From Progne subis subis (Eukaryota; Chordata; Aves; Passeriformes; Hirundinidae), in contig JAKJHU010000014.1 of the NCBI GenBank assembly GCA_022316685.1, positions 4,149,001-4,213,000 on the forward strand: a stretch of 64,000 bases of DNA, read 5' to 3'. Each line of letters begins with the position of its first letter. The stretch's first letter is position 1. A model generated the notes under the pieces. That model worked only from the letters and a program-made list of their open reading frames with translations, did no database searches and was not told the origin of the DNA. Below, one piece after another: positions 35,801-49,800 of this stretch. The translations under genes were made by a program, and so were the position numbers.

Positions 35801-38636
35801 TGTGACATCTTCTTCACCTTTATTTAGAGCAATCAACTTTCTTTACGGTACTGTATATGAGATGGTAGACATGAGACTGTCCAGTGAATTAGCACACAAC
35901 TTAAAATGACCGAACTTTACAAACCACTTCATCAGAGAGAGGGGAAAATCCTCCCTGTGTCTTACACAATAAACATAAAGTTGCAACATAAAAATTGGGA
36001 GAGACATGAAAGGCACAGGAGCAACCTGACAGGGTAAATTATTTGTATTCATATTAACATTCATCTAAATTTATCCAGCATGATTCCTTGATAATGTTTC
36101 TGTTCTTCATTACATGGTTGTGACAAGAGGAGAGGGATGCTGGGATTGCAGCTTTGGAGACCACAAAGTGACCCTCACCCTGTTTTCTGGAGGAGAGGGG
36201 AGAAAAAGGGAAAGAAAAGAGGAGGCACTAACAGCCACCTGGAATAGGAAAGCAGCCTTTCCCTCAATACTTTGAAGAACACAATCCTTAATTTCTCATC
36301 AGCTCCGTCAATGTCGAGTGCCTGCCCAGCCTGCTGTTAGGATTTTAAAGCGTCCCTGGTGCCCGTCAGCATTCCCCTCCAGCACCAGCTATGCAACTGT
36401 ATTTTGTCCTAATGCACTGGACGGAGCCCAGTAATCACAACTCAGAAGGAGCAGTCAAAAATCTGTGTCCCCTGCTCCAGCAGGGCAGAACCCAGAGCTC
36501 TGCAGGTCCCTGTCGTGTTTTCACAGCACCCTCACGCTGTTTCAGCCCCAGGCAGTGCTGAGGAACCAGCCACCATGTCCTGTGATTCCCCAACCACACA
36601 TTCCTTCTCCTCTACACCCCAGTTCATACCACACACGCCTGGTTCTGCTCCAAGTACACACTGAGCTGGAAATCAAGCTCGGCATTGCTTACTACTGCAG
36701 TGGCACGGGGGTTTTATGCAGATTTCACACGTATTTTAAGTAAGGGTTCTAAAATGTGCTATTATATAAACCCAAATGGATAAAGCTTTCAAAATAAAGC
36801 AGATGATAAAACTGCACTGAACGTTTGATAAAATATTGACATTTCCACACCCAAAATTTGTGAAGCACTTGGGAGTTTCCATAACTATTACAGAGCTGGA
36901 AAAAGAACCTGCCAACAACAAAAGAAACAACTTCTATGCATTTTACTGTCTTCATATAGGTACACATATTGTCGAATTTGGTCTAGAATCTAATCTGATC
37001 AATGCCTTTCAAAAGTTTTCTACATAAGAAACAGTATTTAAAAGGATTTTTAGACAAAAAGTTATTACTGGGATTGTCAGGAGAATATATCTCTATTTTC
37101 AGAGTGATTGTGCGTATTTCCCTTTGCTTTGAGAAAGAGAGGATCATTAACATTTAAATTGAAGTAAATGAGACCAATTTCTACTCTGAAGGGCCTGCAA
37201 AGCAGGAAACATGATCCAGCATCCAGCAAACTGGCAAATCAAGTCTGTTATCAGCACCTCTTGAATAAAACCCTGTGTAATGTTGTGTACCCAGCACGAA
37301 ACACTTTCTCTCAAGAGAGGCACAGCCCACAGTGACCTTTGAACAGCCAAGTAGGTGTTAGAATAAAAACAGCCTTGAGATGCTCTGTAGTAACTTTACG
37401 TTTACAATGTGTGTGTCAGCACTGGCTGTGTTTTAGGAGGTTTAGGAGGCTGCATCATTAAAAACAACACAGAGCAGTTCACTCCTCACAGTACTGGCAG
37501 CACCTGAAATAATCCTGAACCCAACATGGCACAAGAGGAAAAACTGGAGAAGGGTGAAAAAATGGTTTTCATTTTCCCAGACGAGCCGGGTTTCAATGCT
37601 GCCACAAACACGCAACATCCTGGGAGTCCGAGGAGAGTGGGATTCTGCAGGGACACGTGGAGCAGGGCTGCAGGGCCCTGATGCATTACTAACGTGACAA
37701 CAGATCACTGACACCCCTGTTAGGATCCAGATGTGTCACCCGAGGCTCAGGTTTAGAAAAACACACTCTCAATCACGCACCTGTCCTTTCCACGGACAGG
37801 TGCCACTCGGCTGCAGCTCAGTGGAGCTTCAGCACTTTAATATATGGTGTCACATTAGCTCTGAGCTGTAACTGCAAGCTGAGTGCCTATGGAATAATCT
37901 CTTCTGTGAGCACTTTCAGAAGTGCCTTGGGTAGGATTAGCTTCTGCCTCTGAACAGGGAAAGAGAACAAAAATATTCTGCCTGGGAAAGGGACTGTAAA
38001 ATACTGGTTTGTTATTCTTGCTCTTAAAATCTTGCCGTTTGTAATTTACACTCTTATTACTGTATCAAAACGTGGAAGATAAAAGTTGAATGCCAGCTGC
38101 AGCCAGGTTCATAATGAATAACACTTCAGAGCCCTAATGAGTGTTTAACACTCCCCTAATGCAGGCAGTGTACAACAATCATCTCTGTAGTCAGGTTATG
38201 AAGCTTCGACAAAGTCTCCTCTCTCTTCCCTCCCTCCAACACAACAGCCAGGCTCAAAAGTTAGGAAGGGAAGGACACACCAGCATTCCTATCAAACAGA
38301 TCTAAAAAAACATATTTCAAACTTCAAATAGTGCTGGGGATCTGCTAGAAAAAAAAATGGGAAAAAAACCTGAAGAGTTAGACTGCAATATATGCTTTCA
38401 TATTTTTTACACCCTGATATTGCCAACAGCAAGATCAAACTGTAAGAAATAATGACAAGCTAAGGCTTTGTCATTTGTGTGATAGGTGCAACAATGGGAA
38501 TAGCAAAGGAGTCGTTTTTCATCCTATTACCTAAGACTTGGTTAAGAGGGTAAAACCACATGGGTGAAAAGACTCAAATTTCTTTTTCAACTGGTGGTGT
38601 GGCAGCCAAAGAGACCTGCACCAGCCTGGGTGGGGA
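35801..38636. other. Non-coding stretch, GC-richer at 36.1-36.7 kb
   Basis: Mixed unique DNA. The patch at about 36110-36720 is GC-richer, with purine-rich then pyrimidine-rich halves. No gene is recognised; the largest frame there (36465-36743, +) has no domain. Confidence 0.6.
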
Positions 38637-38778
38637 TGGAAGGAAGTGTTCAAAAGCCACCATGGACAGGGCTTGGAGCAGCCTGGTCTGGGGGAAGGTG
38701 TCCCTGCCCATGGCATGGGGTGGGATGGGACGAGCTTTACAGTCCCTTCCAACCCAAACCTGCCCATGGTTCTATGAT
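38637..38778 (+). mobile_element. CR1 LINE 3'-end fragment
   Basis: Carries the CR1 order 'gatggaaggaagtgttcaaa', 'gacagggcttggagca', 'ggaaggtgtccctgccca', 'cccttccaacccaaacc' and 'ttctatgatca'. It reads on the plus strand and, at about 140 bases, is the longest CR1 piece here. Open frames over it (38560-38994, 38564-38830) are by-products of the repeat. Confidence 0.93.
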
Positions 38779-39300
38779 CATTGGAATGCTACAACCTCTT
38801 CTCCCCCAAGTATTAAATTATGGAAAATAAACCGTCAAATAAGGATTAGGAGCTCTTTGTATTTTTTTTTTTTTCCTTGCAGTGTTGAACTTGGAAACTT
38901 CAGGCTATTCCAAATATTTATAGTTCACCACGCTTCACAGCTCTTAAGAGCCCGATTGGACAGCAAATGCTATGTAATCATACAGAGACCTTAGTTATCA
39001 TGCATTTTTCTTCTTTCTCTTTTCTCCACATTCATTAAACCTTTCATTTTTTATAGAGAGGATGAGAATCCTTACTCCAGAAAAACACATTTTATTGTTG
39101 CTTCTTTCAGAATTTCAATTGTCTTTTCCAAGATTCATGACCAATTATAGTTTTAAAAGTGGGTTTAATTACTGTACCGGATGAAGGCTGAATCGTCCCT
39201 CTAACTTCTGTGCAGTATCTGGGCTTCTACCAAAAAAATTAAACAATTTTAATTTTTTTTTTCCTTCTTTTTTTTTTTAATGCATGAATCATTATTCATC
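38779..39300. other. Unique DNA between two converging CR1 ends
   Basis: AT-rich sequence of about 520 bases. A T tract of about 15 bases ends in CCTTGCAG at 38882, a strong-looking splice acceptor. It is followed by a short open frame to 38994 that matches nothing known. A T/C-rich tract lies at 39250-39280. Confidence 0.6.
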
Positions 39301-39411
39301 ACAGAATCATGGAATTGTAGAATGGTTTGGGTTGGAAGGGATGTTAAAGGCCATCTAGTTCCAACCCCCTGCCATGGGCAGGGATACCTTCCACTGGACC
39401 AGGTCTTTGGC
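39301..39411 (-). mobile_element. CR1 LINE 3'-end fragment (reversed)
   Basis: Begins 'acagaatcatggaattgtag', the reverse complement of the CR1 terminal repeat. It continues 'ggtttgggttggaaggga', 'ctagttccaaccccctg', 'catgggcagggatacc' and 'ccactggaccagg'. The element reads right to left, facing the plus-strand CR1 end at 38637-38778. Confidence 0.95.
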
Positions 39412-39959
39412 AATATAAGCACAGGAAGGAAGTTAAGAATACAGCATTTCACTGTTGATCTTTTGTCTAATATTTAATACCCATAAACTGTACTATTTCT
39501 GTAAGCAGGAAGTCCTTACCAAAAAGGAAGTCTCCAACTCCTAGCTGGTTTTTTTTCCAGAACTAGCTGCAGATCTCATTTTTGCAGTTAACCTTGCAGA
39601 GCACTCCAACTCAACTCAGAAGCCTCTGTTACAGCAGTGGATGAAAACCAACAGCAGTACAGAGCCAGGCATTTCTGTAAACACTCACTGCAAAAATAAA
39701 CATATTTCTGCTGCTTACTGGTAGACAGAAGGACGAGAGCAGCACTCTAAGCCAGGCAGAAACAGGAGGTTCCTAGGTAAGTACAATGGCCCATCACAGA
39801 CCTGGGTTATTGATGAAGGTTTTGAGATGCCAATCACTGTGTTTCTGACCAGGGAAGAAATCACCAATGCACTGAGCCCATCATTTCCAGATATTTCCAT
39901 TTCCTGTCAGCACTCACACTGCTGCACTGATGCTCCTGACAGATTCCTGGTGATCTATT
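39412..39959. other. Non-coding stretch, nothing specific seen
   Basis: Mixed-composition unique DNA after the CR1 fragment. No gene, RNA gene or further repeat is visible. Confidence 0.6.
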
Positions 39960-40180
39960 AGCAGTTTACTCCTGCTGATTAAATGCAAGGCAGCCAGGCA
40001 GCAATGCAAATTAGTAAGCAGGAAGAATCATTAGAAATTTGATTTATTATGGGGAAAACAACAATAATTTCAAATAGGGCTAATAAAGTAGTTAAAAACA
40101 CATTTCCACTGTGTCCTAATTTCAGTTAATTATAAAAAGACTAGCTGTCCAGAAATATCAAGTTTTGATTGGAGAAACGG
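39960..40180. promoter_or_regulatory. Candidate conserved regulatory segment (octamer plus homeodomain words)
   Basis: Repeat-free segment with an exact octamer ATGCAAAT at 40004-40011 and nearby homeodomain-type words (GATTAAAT, CTAATAAAG, GTTAATTATA). Its SOX-like ACAACAATAA lies 50-60 bases after the octamer. Octamer and SOX sites close together are a known enhancer layout in neural and early embryonic genes. Whether these sites are used here cannot be told from sequence. Confidence 0.28.
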
Positions 40181-43100
40181 AAACTTTAGGAATGGGTAAA
40201 GACAACATCTGCAGGATGTTGACCTTTTTTTAAAGAAGACTGACCTTATTAAGAAAGAAGTGATTTGATATTCATATGGAAGTTAAAACCTGCCTTTAAT
40301 GATTTAAGACTGAAAGTTAATGGGCACAAAGCTGGGTATATAAAAAACAGTAATTATACAGTTATCATTATATGTAAAATGACTAATAAGATAACGCTTG
40401 TGTTTAATAACATGACATGGATACACTGTCACAATGGCCTTAGTAAATCAACCATAAGCTATTCTAAATTATTTCTCTTTGGCTCCTTCTCCCTTGCCAC
40501 CCAACAGCTCTGCAGGGCCCCAGCATCACTGACTGCAGCTGAAAACATCAGTTACTCTTGCATGAAATTGAACTTTATGAAGAATAGGAAGTTACTGATG
40601 ATCTCCAAATTCAGAAGCATAATAGAAATGCTTATCTTTATACTTGGCATAATTTAAACATTTATACACCAGTAATTTAAAATGGCTGCAGTGCCTCACA
40701 GTTACGGGGTTTACAAACGATAACTGAACAACCCAGGAACATTTAAAATTCTGCTTTTTCAAATGGGCTATCTCAGCATTCTGCTCCTATTCTGCTCCAC
40801 GGAATATAGGATTTTAATTTTCTCCTATTACAGTAAGCAATCATGCCTCTATCAATTTTCCATTTTCACAACAGATGTGCATATTCAAAGACCTAAACGT
40901 TCACTTCCCAAAACAAACACCAAAGTCAAACCAAGACAAAAGAGAAAATATGGCCAATTATAACTTTTAGCCCATATATGCCGTAAAAACCCAAAGCAAG
41001 AACAAATGGTTGCTATAAACAGCCTGTCAAACAGAAGCATTCCAACAGGATAAACATGACCTTTTTTTTAATATATACAGTCAACTGTAACTTGCCTTTT
41101 TCAATTGAATGTTTCAGTCTTAAATTTTGTATTTAATAATGTATTTCAGGACTGAAAGAGTCAATTTTTTAAATTATTCTTTTTTGTTTGTTTGTTTCCC
41201 TGGAAAGCCAGACATGGGTCAGTGAGTGGACCGGACACTCCCTCTTCCAATTCTGAATGAGAAATACAAACAAGATAAAGTGAATTAAATGAAATGCAAA
41301 TTATTTTACTGCAGACTTTAAGAGGAAGAATTCAAATATGATTGTCAGGACAAACTCAAACAGATTTTGCAAAAATTTAGCAAAAACAAATGCATGTTTG
41401 TGCTTATGATGTCTGAAATCTGTTGAAGTATATTACTGTAAGTCAGGAAATTTTTAAAGCTCGGGTTCAGGTCAAACCCTCATTCTCAAAGATTTGTGTT
41501 TGCTTATCAACTAAGAATTTCCATAAAGGAAAAAAAGATGACCATCACAAAATTTCAGTGGGCTATTTCACATCTGGCCAGAAATAATTTAAAGATACCA
41601 GCTGGGTTTCATCATCCACTTAGGACCTGTCTGCACTCAGAGGCAGCGAGGATGAAATGCCTGAACACAGCCAGAATCCCACAGCCAAAAAACCAAAAAA
41701 AACCAAGAAGAAAACAACACAAACTCTACTTTTTAAAAGCCTGAGTTTTGAAGACTGAGATTTGATTTGGACTGAACTCAATTACTCAGATTTTAGCAGA
41801 GCTGTGCTGCAAACTGAGGTTGCTGCATTTTTAAAACCCTGACAAATATCTATATACATGAACCTGCTTCATCAGCAATTTTGTTTCTTTTCCAGGGATG
41901 CTGAACTCTGCTGAAAGAAGCCTCATTCCGAGACTTCAGCATAGAGAAAACTCCGATTTACTTGCTCCCAAGGCAGTTTATTTACTAAAGACTGGTACAA
42001 AATTAAACAATAAATTAAATCTGAGCACAAGTTCATGATTGGGTTTAAACAAACATCTGTTTCCAACAGAAAACCCATTTTATTTTATTTTTTTAAAAAA
42101 AGATCTCTTTCCAAATATGAAGGTGATTTTTCTTTTCTGCATCTTTTAGCTTTGCTATAATTGCAATAAAAAATGCAATCCAGTTCAGATGGCTGCAGCT
42201 GACACCAAACTCAGGGGGGGAAAAAAAAGGAACAATCCAAGTTTCTTGAACCCAACAGCTGACAAACAGACAAAAGCCAGGTTTTATCTCCAATCATTTG
42301 GAGTACAGCAGGAATCATCCATGCCACAGAACTGGGACACAGACCTTAAATCCAGCAAAATGTTTCCTTTTGGTCTGCATTAAAGACAAAGCAATAAAGC
42401 AAGAAATAAAGCTACAATTTTACATAAATAAAAGAAATCAGGGAACACAGTACCCTCAGGCTACATACATCTAGACACTAAGACTCCTTTTGGTCTCAGA
42501 ATCAGTTTGATTTTTCTCTTGCATTTGGGTAGATCTAAAGGAAAATCTCTTCCACCTTTGCAGACGCTGTTCAGGAGAGGTTTGGTGACCAAGGTGGATG
42601 CCTGGAGAAATAACAGGATTATTGCCTGTGGATGTACCACTAACTTCCTAGGTTAGGAGCACAGCCATGTATTGGAAAGGCAGAACACATAAACCTTAAG
42701 TTTTTTTTAAAGCTGAATTCAGTAATAAGCTAAGTTTATAAACGGTGGTGAACGTTAAGCACCGCTGTTGTGCAGTGTAACCACAGAACGTGGGCACCAA
42801 GGAGCTGTACAACCCTCCCTTGCTGCTCTGCTCATTTGTCTCTGTCCTGACCTCTGGGAGGGGCCCACAGTGGGCAGAGAGTGTGTTCTGAGTGCTCCTG
42901 ATTTCTGGGAATGGCTGGAGGCAAAGCCAGATCACTGCCCTGCCCGTGCACGCACACATCCCCACCCAGCGCCCAGCCTGCGATGGATTTCAGGTCACAC
43001 ATCAGTGAGCTCCTGTCCTTGCACCACCACGCAGTGCTGGGGCAGGATTTCCAGATGTGCAACCTGTAATCTCTGATCTCCAGCTGAAGAGTGCAGTGGT

Positions 43101-46100
43101 GAGTGAAAGAAGGGTTTATGGAGCCCTGAGATGTCCCTGAAGGATGTGAAGAGCCACCTTCAGCAGAGCCAGATGTCAGCACCTGCTGCTTGCTGACTCC
43201 AAGACATCCGTGCCAGCACTAGAGCTCACCTTAAAAATAGAAAATGCAACAATATCGCAATAAACAAAGCAATACACGGCATTTCCAAGCCAAATTTTGT
43301 CTTTCACACTTAAGAAGGACTGTATTTGGGATAATATTTGATTAAAGTAAATTTAGGGGGCTGAATTTTTGCCCCCAAGATGTCTGAAATCTTACAATAT
43401 TTAGCATTTCCATGAGTCCAACAAATACCAAATCATTATGCTAGACCAATTTCCATCCTCCTTTAAAAACAAACAAACAAACAAAAACCAACCTACAAAA
43501 CCCTCCCAAAACAATCCCTGCAAATACTCGAGAATTCATGTATGAAGCGAACAGGTATCTGCATTATAAAAGGAGTTGGAAATGCCATAAAGCAGAATAA
43601 GAAACAACACTGAAGTGATACATGGGGAACCTTTCACTTCTGGATCATCTCTGGAGTGTGCTTAGAGCTACTCAGTCTGACACTGAAGTTTAAAGCACAA
43701 GATGAAAGGAGAAGCGTTCACTTTACAGCTGTACACAGGGCACTGAAGGAACTAATCCCTCCCTCAACCAGAAACCTGCCACATGGCACGGGATGGAGGG
43801 AACATCCATAATTGCATCCAGACTTGCATTCCAACCTATTTTATCACCCTGTTATTAGTACAGTGCCTTCAGCGTTTTGGATGAATGGCCAAGTGGGCGT
43901 TGGAAAAGTCTGTCTTGAAACAAGGAACACCCTGGGGAAGGTGGAAATCTCCTCGCTGATTTGAGGCTTCTATCAGTGCAAAGGGATGTGCCAGGTTTCC
44001 TAACTGACCACAACTGCAGCACAAATGTTTTCTTGGGCAAATTATCACATTCATTTTGCTCCTCACTCTTTCCCAACCTTTCACTTCCCATCCTTCACAG
44101 AGTTTTATACATCCTCTTGATTTTTAGCTCAGCTTTTTCAATCCCCACAGCTTAGAAAAGCCTCCTTTTGCACAGAAGACCTTGGGGTTTTTTCAGTTTC
44201 ATTCAAACACCCTCCTCCACCGTTAGAAATGAGCCAATTAAACTCACAAAGGCCCTTGTCAGTAGTCCCTGCGATATCGATATTGTATTTACCTTGCTAA
44301 GATAAAGGCACTTGAGAACTATTGACCGAGTTTAACCCTGCGCTGTCTGCAGAGCACAGGGCAGCTCCAGCTGCTGATCTCAAACGAGATTTAAGGTAAA
44401 AAGTGAAGCAAGCAATTTTCACAAAGCAAAACAAGGGGTAACCCAAGCCCACAGAGTAAATCTGTTGTTTGACCAAAAATTGAGAGAAGTCCTTCTTTCT
44501 TAGCCCATCTGAGTCTCCAGAGTGCAACATAGCACCGAGCCTTGATGGGTACAAGCTGCCACTTTACTCTCTCACTACCAAAAAGGACCTCTCCCTGCAT
44601 GTAATCATCCCGAAATTCAGTGGCAGACATCTATTGTTAGAGAAGACACCGTGCTATAGCAAGCACAAATTCCCTCCAAAGCAAAAGCCAATTAATTGCA
44701 TGTCTTACAATTCGTTAAAAAGAAACAAACAAACGAAAAAACCCCAATATTTAATTGCTTTTTAATAGAAAATCTTTACACTTTTTGCAGATGATTAGGT
44801 TATTTCACAGTTTATTATAAAACATTTTCCAGTTATCATTAACTGAAAGTTAATAGTTTTCTGGCGTGGTGGCTGGAGTGTAGTAACTGCAGTGACACAC
44901 CAACATGAATTTTAAGTTGCTGCGTTCGGCAGCAGTACAAATCTGACCTGCCAGCCAGAAACAATAGACAGAAAAATCCAAGTATATAAAAATTAGAGCT
45001 TACATTTTTCAAGGTATTGAGCTTCCCTTTGTCACCAGAATAAATGGTAGAACCTATAAATGGAAGAACTTTCCTGGAGTACAAGGCCTAAATTAAATGG
45101 CTAAAGGGTAACTGCAGTTCTGGGTTCAGAAGCTGTTGGAAGCTTTTAGAGAACTGGGCACTTCAATGATTCTTTATCCCTGTGCAAACTGCATACATTT
45201 CACTCTTCTTAGAGAATGAAAGCAGACAAAAAAGTATTATTCAAGTTCTGCTAGGGCTCTTCAGAGAACACAAAATTGGGGATGGTGCAGTGTTTTACAT
45301 TTTGCTGAGAGGGCTCTGCAGTCAGACTGGAGATGCCACCCCAGTCCTGCTCTGTAAAGTAAATGCAGATGCAAGCTTTGATTTAGACATTCAGTCCTAC
45401 ATGAAAACATTTAAGTCAGAACTTGCCACAGAAATCCTTCAGAAACCGCATGATTGTTCTGTGTCCTTGAAACAGCCACAGCTGTCTGCCTCACTGAGGT
45501 CCATCCCAAAAAACACCTGACGCTCACACAACACATTTTGTCTCTGTGTGCTCTTAATAGGCTTCTGTTTACCTGCTGGAGTGCAACCTGTCAGCTTGGC
45601 CACCTCAAATGCCTGCAAGCCTCAGTGGTATTTGTTTGCATCCCTTTTGCTCAAAGCCAGGCTGAGCGAAGGCAGCCAGGAGGGCTCGAGCATCAATACG
45701 CCCCTGGCAGACACTCTTGGAGGGAGCAATTTCCTGCCGAAGAGTTGGCAACAGCCACCACAAGCTGCCCCTCTGAAGTCTGCTTTGTCCTACTTTGCTG
45801 AGCTTACTTCTTCAATAAGAGGTCACAGTCACGTGCACAAAGTTTGAGAAACTTCCGATGCCGTGTATGGTAACACATGGCTCACCACAGGGTGAAGAAA
45901 AGAAGATGAGAATTCAAGTTAAACTACCAAGCAGGATGGGACAGAGGTGCTTCCATCCCTTCCTGTAACTGGGAGGAAAGTACAGTATTTCCCAAGGGTG
46001 TTCTCGGGAGTCTCCTTTAGAGAGCTCCTTCTAAGCCCTCGGTACAGCTTTACAAACATCCTTCCTTTTAACACCAACACATCAACACAGCAGCTTGGCA

Positions 46101-46815
46101 CTGGGTGCACTGTATCTCTGCACTGAGCCAGCAGCACTCATCTGTCCCAGCACCACACTAATTCCCTCCTTGTTTCAGACATTTGGAGGGAAAGCACAAA
46201 GTGCTTTTGGTCCCCCAGGCACCTGCTCAGCACTCAGAGAGCCTGTTATTTCTGTCACCGTGGTGAGCTGCCCTCCATTGTCCTTCCAAGGGCCAGCTCT
46301 TTGGAGCTCTCCAACCCATCTTTCCCTTTGTAGCTCCAATTCTCCTGGACAGGGAAGACTATCTCTCATCTGCCTCAAAGCAGTGTCTCCTCAAATACCA
46401 TTCTGGATATGGGAAAAGAAAGGGAGCTTACGTTATCCTGCCTGCAAGGACACCTGCACTTGAGTTTTACTGCGGTACAGCCCGTATTTCCAGTCACCTG
46501 AAACAGCTGTTTCTGGGGATCACCTACAAGCAAACCTCATGAATCACATGCAGACCAACCACCAAACAACACATTTGGCTCCAGGCCTTATGTGGACGGG
46601 AAAGGTGGTCTGCATTTCTAGTTCTGTTCGCAGCACATCCTGCTGTGAAATCCAAACTTCTTAAAAGCTTTTCCTTCTCCTCTGCAACATCTGAGTAAGA
46701 GCTCAGTGGGACATGGAGCCACTGATTTCAGAGCAGATCTGAATTTCTAGGTTACTATTTTAAGCCTGACTTAAAATTTTTACACTAACAATCATCATCT
46801 AACACGCCTGGTTTG
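40181..46815. other. Long non-coding stretch, alternating composition
   Basis: No gene is supported. About 40180-42130 is AT-rich and includes short (TTTG) and (CAAA) tracts near 41190 and 43471. The patches at 42770-43200, 45300-45830 and 46090-46470 are GC-richer and hold several overlapping short open frames on both strands, none with a domain I know. A perfect 7-base-stem hairpin (ATTAACT-GAA-AGTTAAT) lies at 44838-44854. I see no CR1 or LTR. Confidence 0.6.
43471..43490. repeat. (AAAC)n short tandem repeat
   Basis: About four to five AAAC units after a short A run. It is a small simple repeat in unique sequence. Confidence 0.8.
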
Positions 46816-46832
46816 AAAAAAAAAAAAAAAAA
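46816..46832. repeat. Poly(A) tract, 17 bases
   Basis: Uninterrupted A run with no recognisable element beside it. Confidence 0.9.
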
Positions 46833-49800
46833 GGCAGAAGTAAGATTCCAGTCTTTGTCTCATCTGGCCCTTAAAATTATAATTCTTCCACAACAGTGAA
46901 GTTAATTGAATTCCAATTTTAAACGTACCTCTAAGACAAGAAACACACTGTACACATTACAGCATCCCATGGCGAGAAAGAGTCTTTGATAGAATTAGAA
47001 TTTGCTTTCTTGCATTTCAAATGCAAATTTCTCTGGAGATAGCTAAAAAAAATCTGGTAAGAAACAAAAAACTCTTCAGCAATAAAATATTTTTAGTACA
47101 GAAACAAACCAAAATATTCTCATTTGCATATGGTGCATCTTCCATCTCCTGTGACAGTTTTTATTTTTATCCTTTATGACAATGCTACTGACAAACTAAA
47201 TAACCAGAAAAAGCAGGCGACATTTCTGATGCCAGATGCTGAAGATCAATAGCTATTTCCCAGAGTTTATGGCATAATTAAAATTTGTAACAGGAATAAT
47301 TTTCTCTTCAACACCTCAGGCTAAGTCTAGAATTATTGACTAAGTCTAAGTTATGTAGTGTAGCATTTGTTATTATGTTTATGGATAATAGAAAGGATTT
47401 TATGCTTTGTACATGTAATCTCGTAAGTGTAGAAACAGTAACTAGGAAAGAATTCTCTCTGTCAGGAAAGCAGGCTTTAGAAACATTTTCTTGTTCAGGT
47501 ATGCAGAAGATAGTATTTATACAATTACCTGCTAGTTAAGCTGTGCTGCAGTTCACAGGAGGTGGCCACAATGCCCAAGAACTACCAGAAAACTGAATTT
47601 CCAGCCCCTCAGGGCTTGCAGTGCCTCTGTTCCATGGAGGGAGTGCTAGGTCCCAGAGTCACTGGTGCTGCCAGGAGCTGGAGCAATATATGGCAATTTA
47701 AATTAAATTTACTGCCATATGGGAATGGCTGTATATCTAAAACCCAAAAGGTCTGCCTATGCCTTCCTCTACCCAAGGCATACAGACACCAAAGAAGACA
47801 GCAGAGTTGATCAAGGACAACTACACATCACTTGAGTATGGAGGGAAAAACAACAATCATTCTAACACAATCATTCCATGGCTTGAGTTTACTGTAACTT
47901 CAGACTATCAGGTCAGATAGACTCAGTTCATAAGTGAAAAGATAGATATTTTTTGTTTTGTGAGTTTTTGTGAGCCCTAAAAACTCATCCCTGGGCAGTA
48001 GAAGAGTAACTAGATTATTTCTTGCTCATGTCTCAATCTAGGCTAATAACAACACAAACCAAATTAAACCCTCTTGATACCAGTGCAACCCCATTACTTT
48101 CCTTGTATTTTCACAAATAAAGCAAAACTAGAAAGCTGGTAAACATTTCTGCTGATGAGGCACAAGAACAAATACAGTCTGACTCAGTCCCTCTTTGCAA
48201 GGCTAGCAGGAATAAAATGTGGTAAATTTAATTGTGTTATGAAGGCACAGAAAAATCTGAGCTTACACAGACAGCAGAAATGCCACTTTTAAAAGCACCA
48301 TTTGAAGAAAAGATGAATATATATACAAATTGACAAAGCCAGCTATTATGCCTAGCACTATGGATTCACAGTACCATTTGGGCTAAAAAGCACAGCTCCG
48401 CTTTCTATAACTGTCTCTACAGTGATGGATTTGGTTAACTTTAGCTTATGCTTTTTCTTCTCCTGAATGCTAAGAAGAGCTTCAGGATATGACCAAAATA
48501 TAACCAGAAACTGGAACAAGGCAGAAGCAGCTGCAGCAACACCCCAAGAGAGCTGACCCTTGGTACCAGGCAGGCCCAAAGGTACCTCTGGCTCTCCACC
48601 AGTTGAAACATGAGAGTGGACTCTAAAAAGCCCAGAATTTTAAAATTAGAGTGAAAAGCTCCAACATGACACAGAACATGCACATTTTTCTCAAGAGGGA
48701 AGAAGATGACAAGTCTCTGAAGTTCACTGTTGGCTTGCAATGACTTCTAGCCACTTGCCTGATGTACATGAAGTCAATCTTTCTTGCTTCTCTGATTGCT
48801 GACTAAATGCAAAATGAACAGATTTGTCGTTATTAGTCTCAATGCTACATATCACATAACCAGGAGACCAGGCCTTGAGGGGGGCAGGGGAGAAACAGAA
48901 CCAAACAAACCCCCCAACACTAAAACAAACACTCAGGAAAAAAAAAAAAAAATCTCGAAGATCTGATCAGAATAACATAGCAACAAAAACCAAACCTTGC
49001 TTATCTTTAAAAAACTCACTGCAAGACACGATACCATTTAGGACACTGAATGGTGGTGACCAGTGGAGATGCTGTTTTTTTCAAGGAAAAGGAAAAAGAC
49101 AAATAAAATCAAACCTCTCACCATCACCAGCCTTTTCCACTAGGACTGGGGAATGAAACCCCTGTACGGAGATGGAAAAATTTCCAGCCACTTCCAGAAA
49201 ACTTCCAGTACTTGAAGGAGGAGGGAAAAAAGAGAGCCTGTCAGGACCTGCTATGAATGCAGAGCACTCTTTAGTTTATGAACTAGTTCATATCTGCATA
49301 AGAAGTTTACATAAAACCAGATTTCCTTTGCCTGAACTGCTCAGACCACATTGATATTCCCTCTGCGCCAACCTCGCTCTTTGCTTTTCCCCAGTAAGTG
49401 ACTGACTTTTAGAAAAAGAGGTGCAGGAGCAGCCAAAATAAACATAACCCTTACCACACACACTGAACAATGATGTATTGGGGGAAAAACCAACAACTTC
49501 CCTTGGATCACTTCCCTGGAGTGGCAAACACTGAATCCGACAGACCCTACTGCTGACAAGGGCTAATTCCTACATTTGGCAGAATTTCAAAGTTTAAAGC
49601 AGCTTTATGAGGAAAAGTTTGCAAACACTTTGCAAACATCATCCTTTTGCTGTACATCTACTGTGCTTTAAATTTCAGTTTTACTTATTGCAGCAAGATG
49701 TTGCTATCTTGTTTCATTTTCAGGCACACATATTAGGATGCAATCATCTGCAACCCACCTTTAAGAACTGGAAAGGATTGCAACAGCAAAACAACAATAA

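Noticed and set aside
38560..38994. 144-codon open frame (+)
   Set aside because: Most of it is CR1 3' untranslated sequence, which is not protein-coding.
45182..45520. 112-codon open frame (+) with a protein-like look
   Set aside because: The translation reads smoothly but matches no family I recognise, and no splice or promoter signal supports it.
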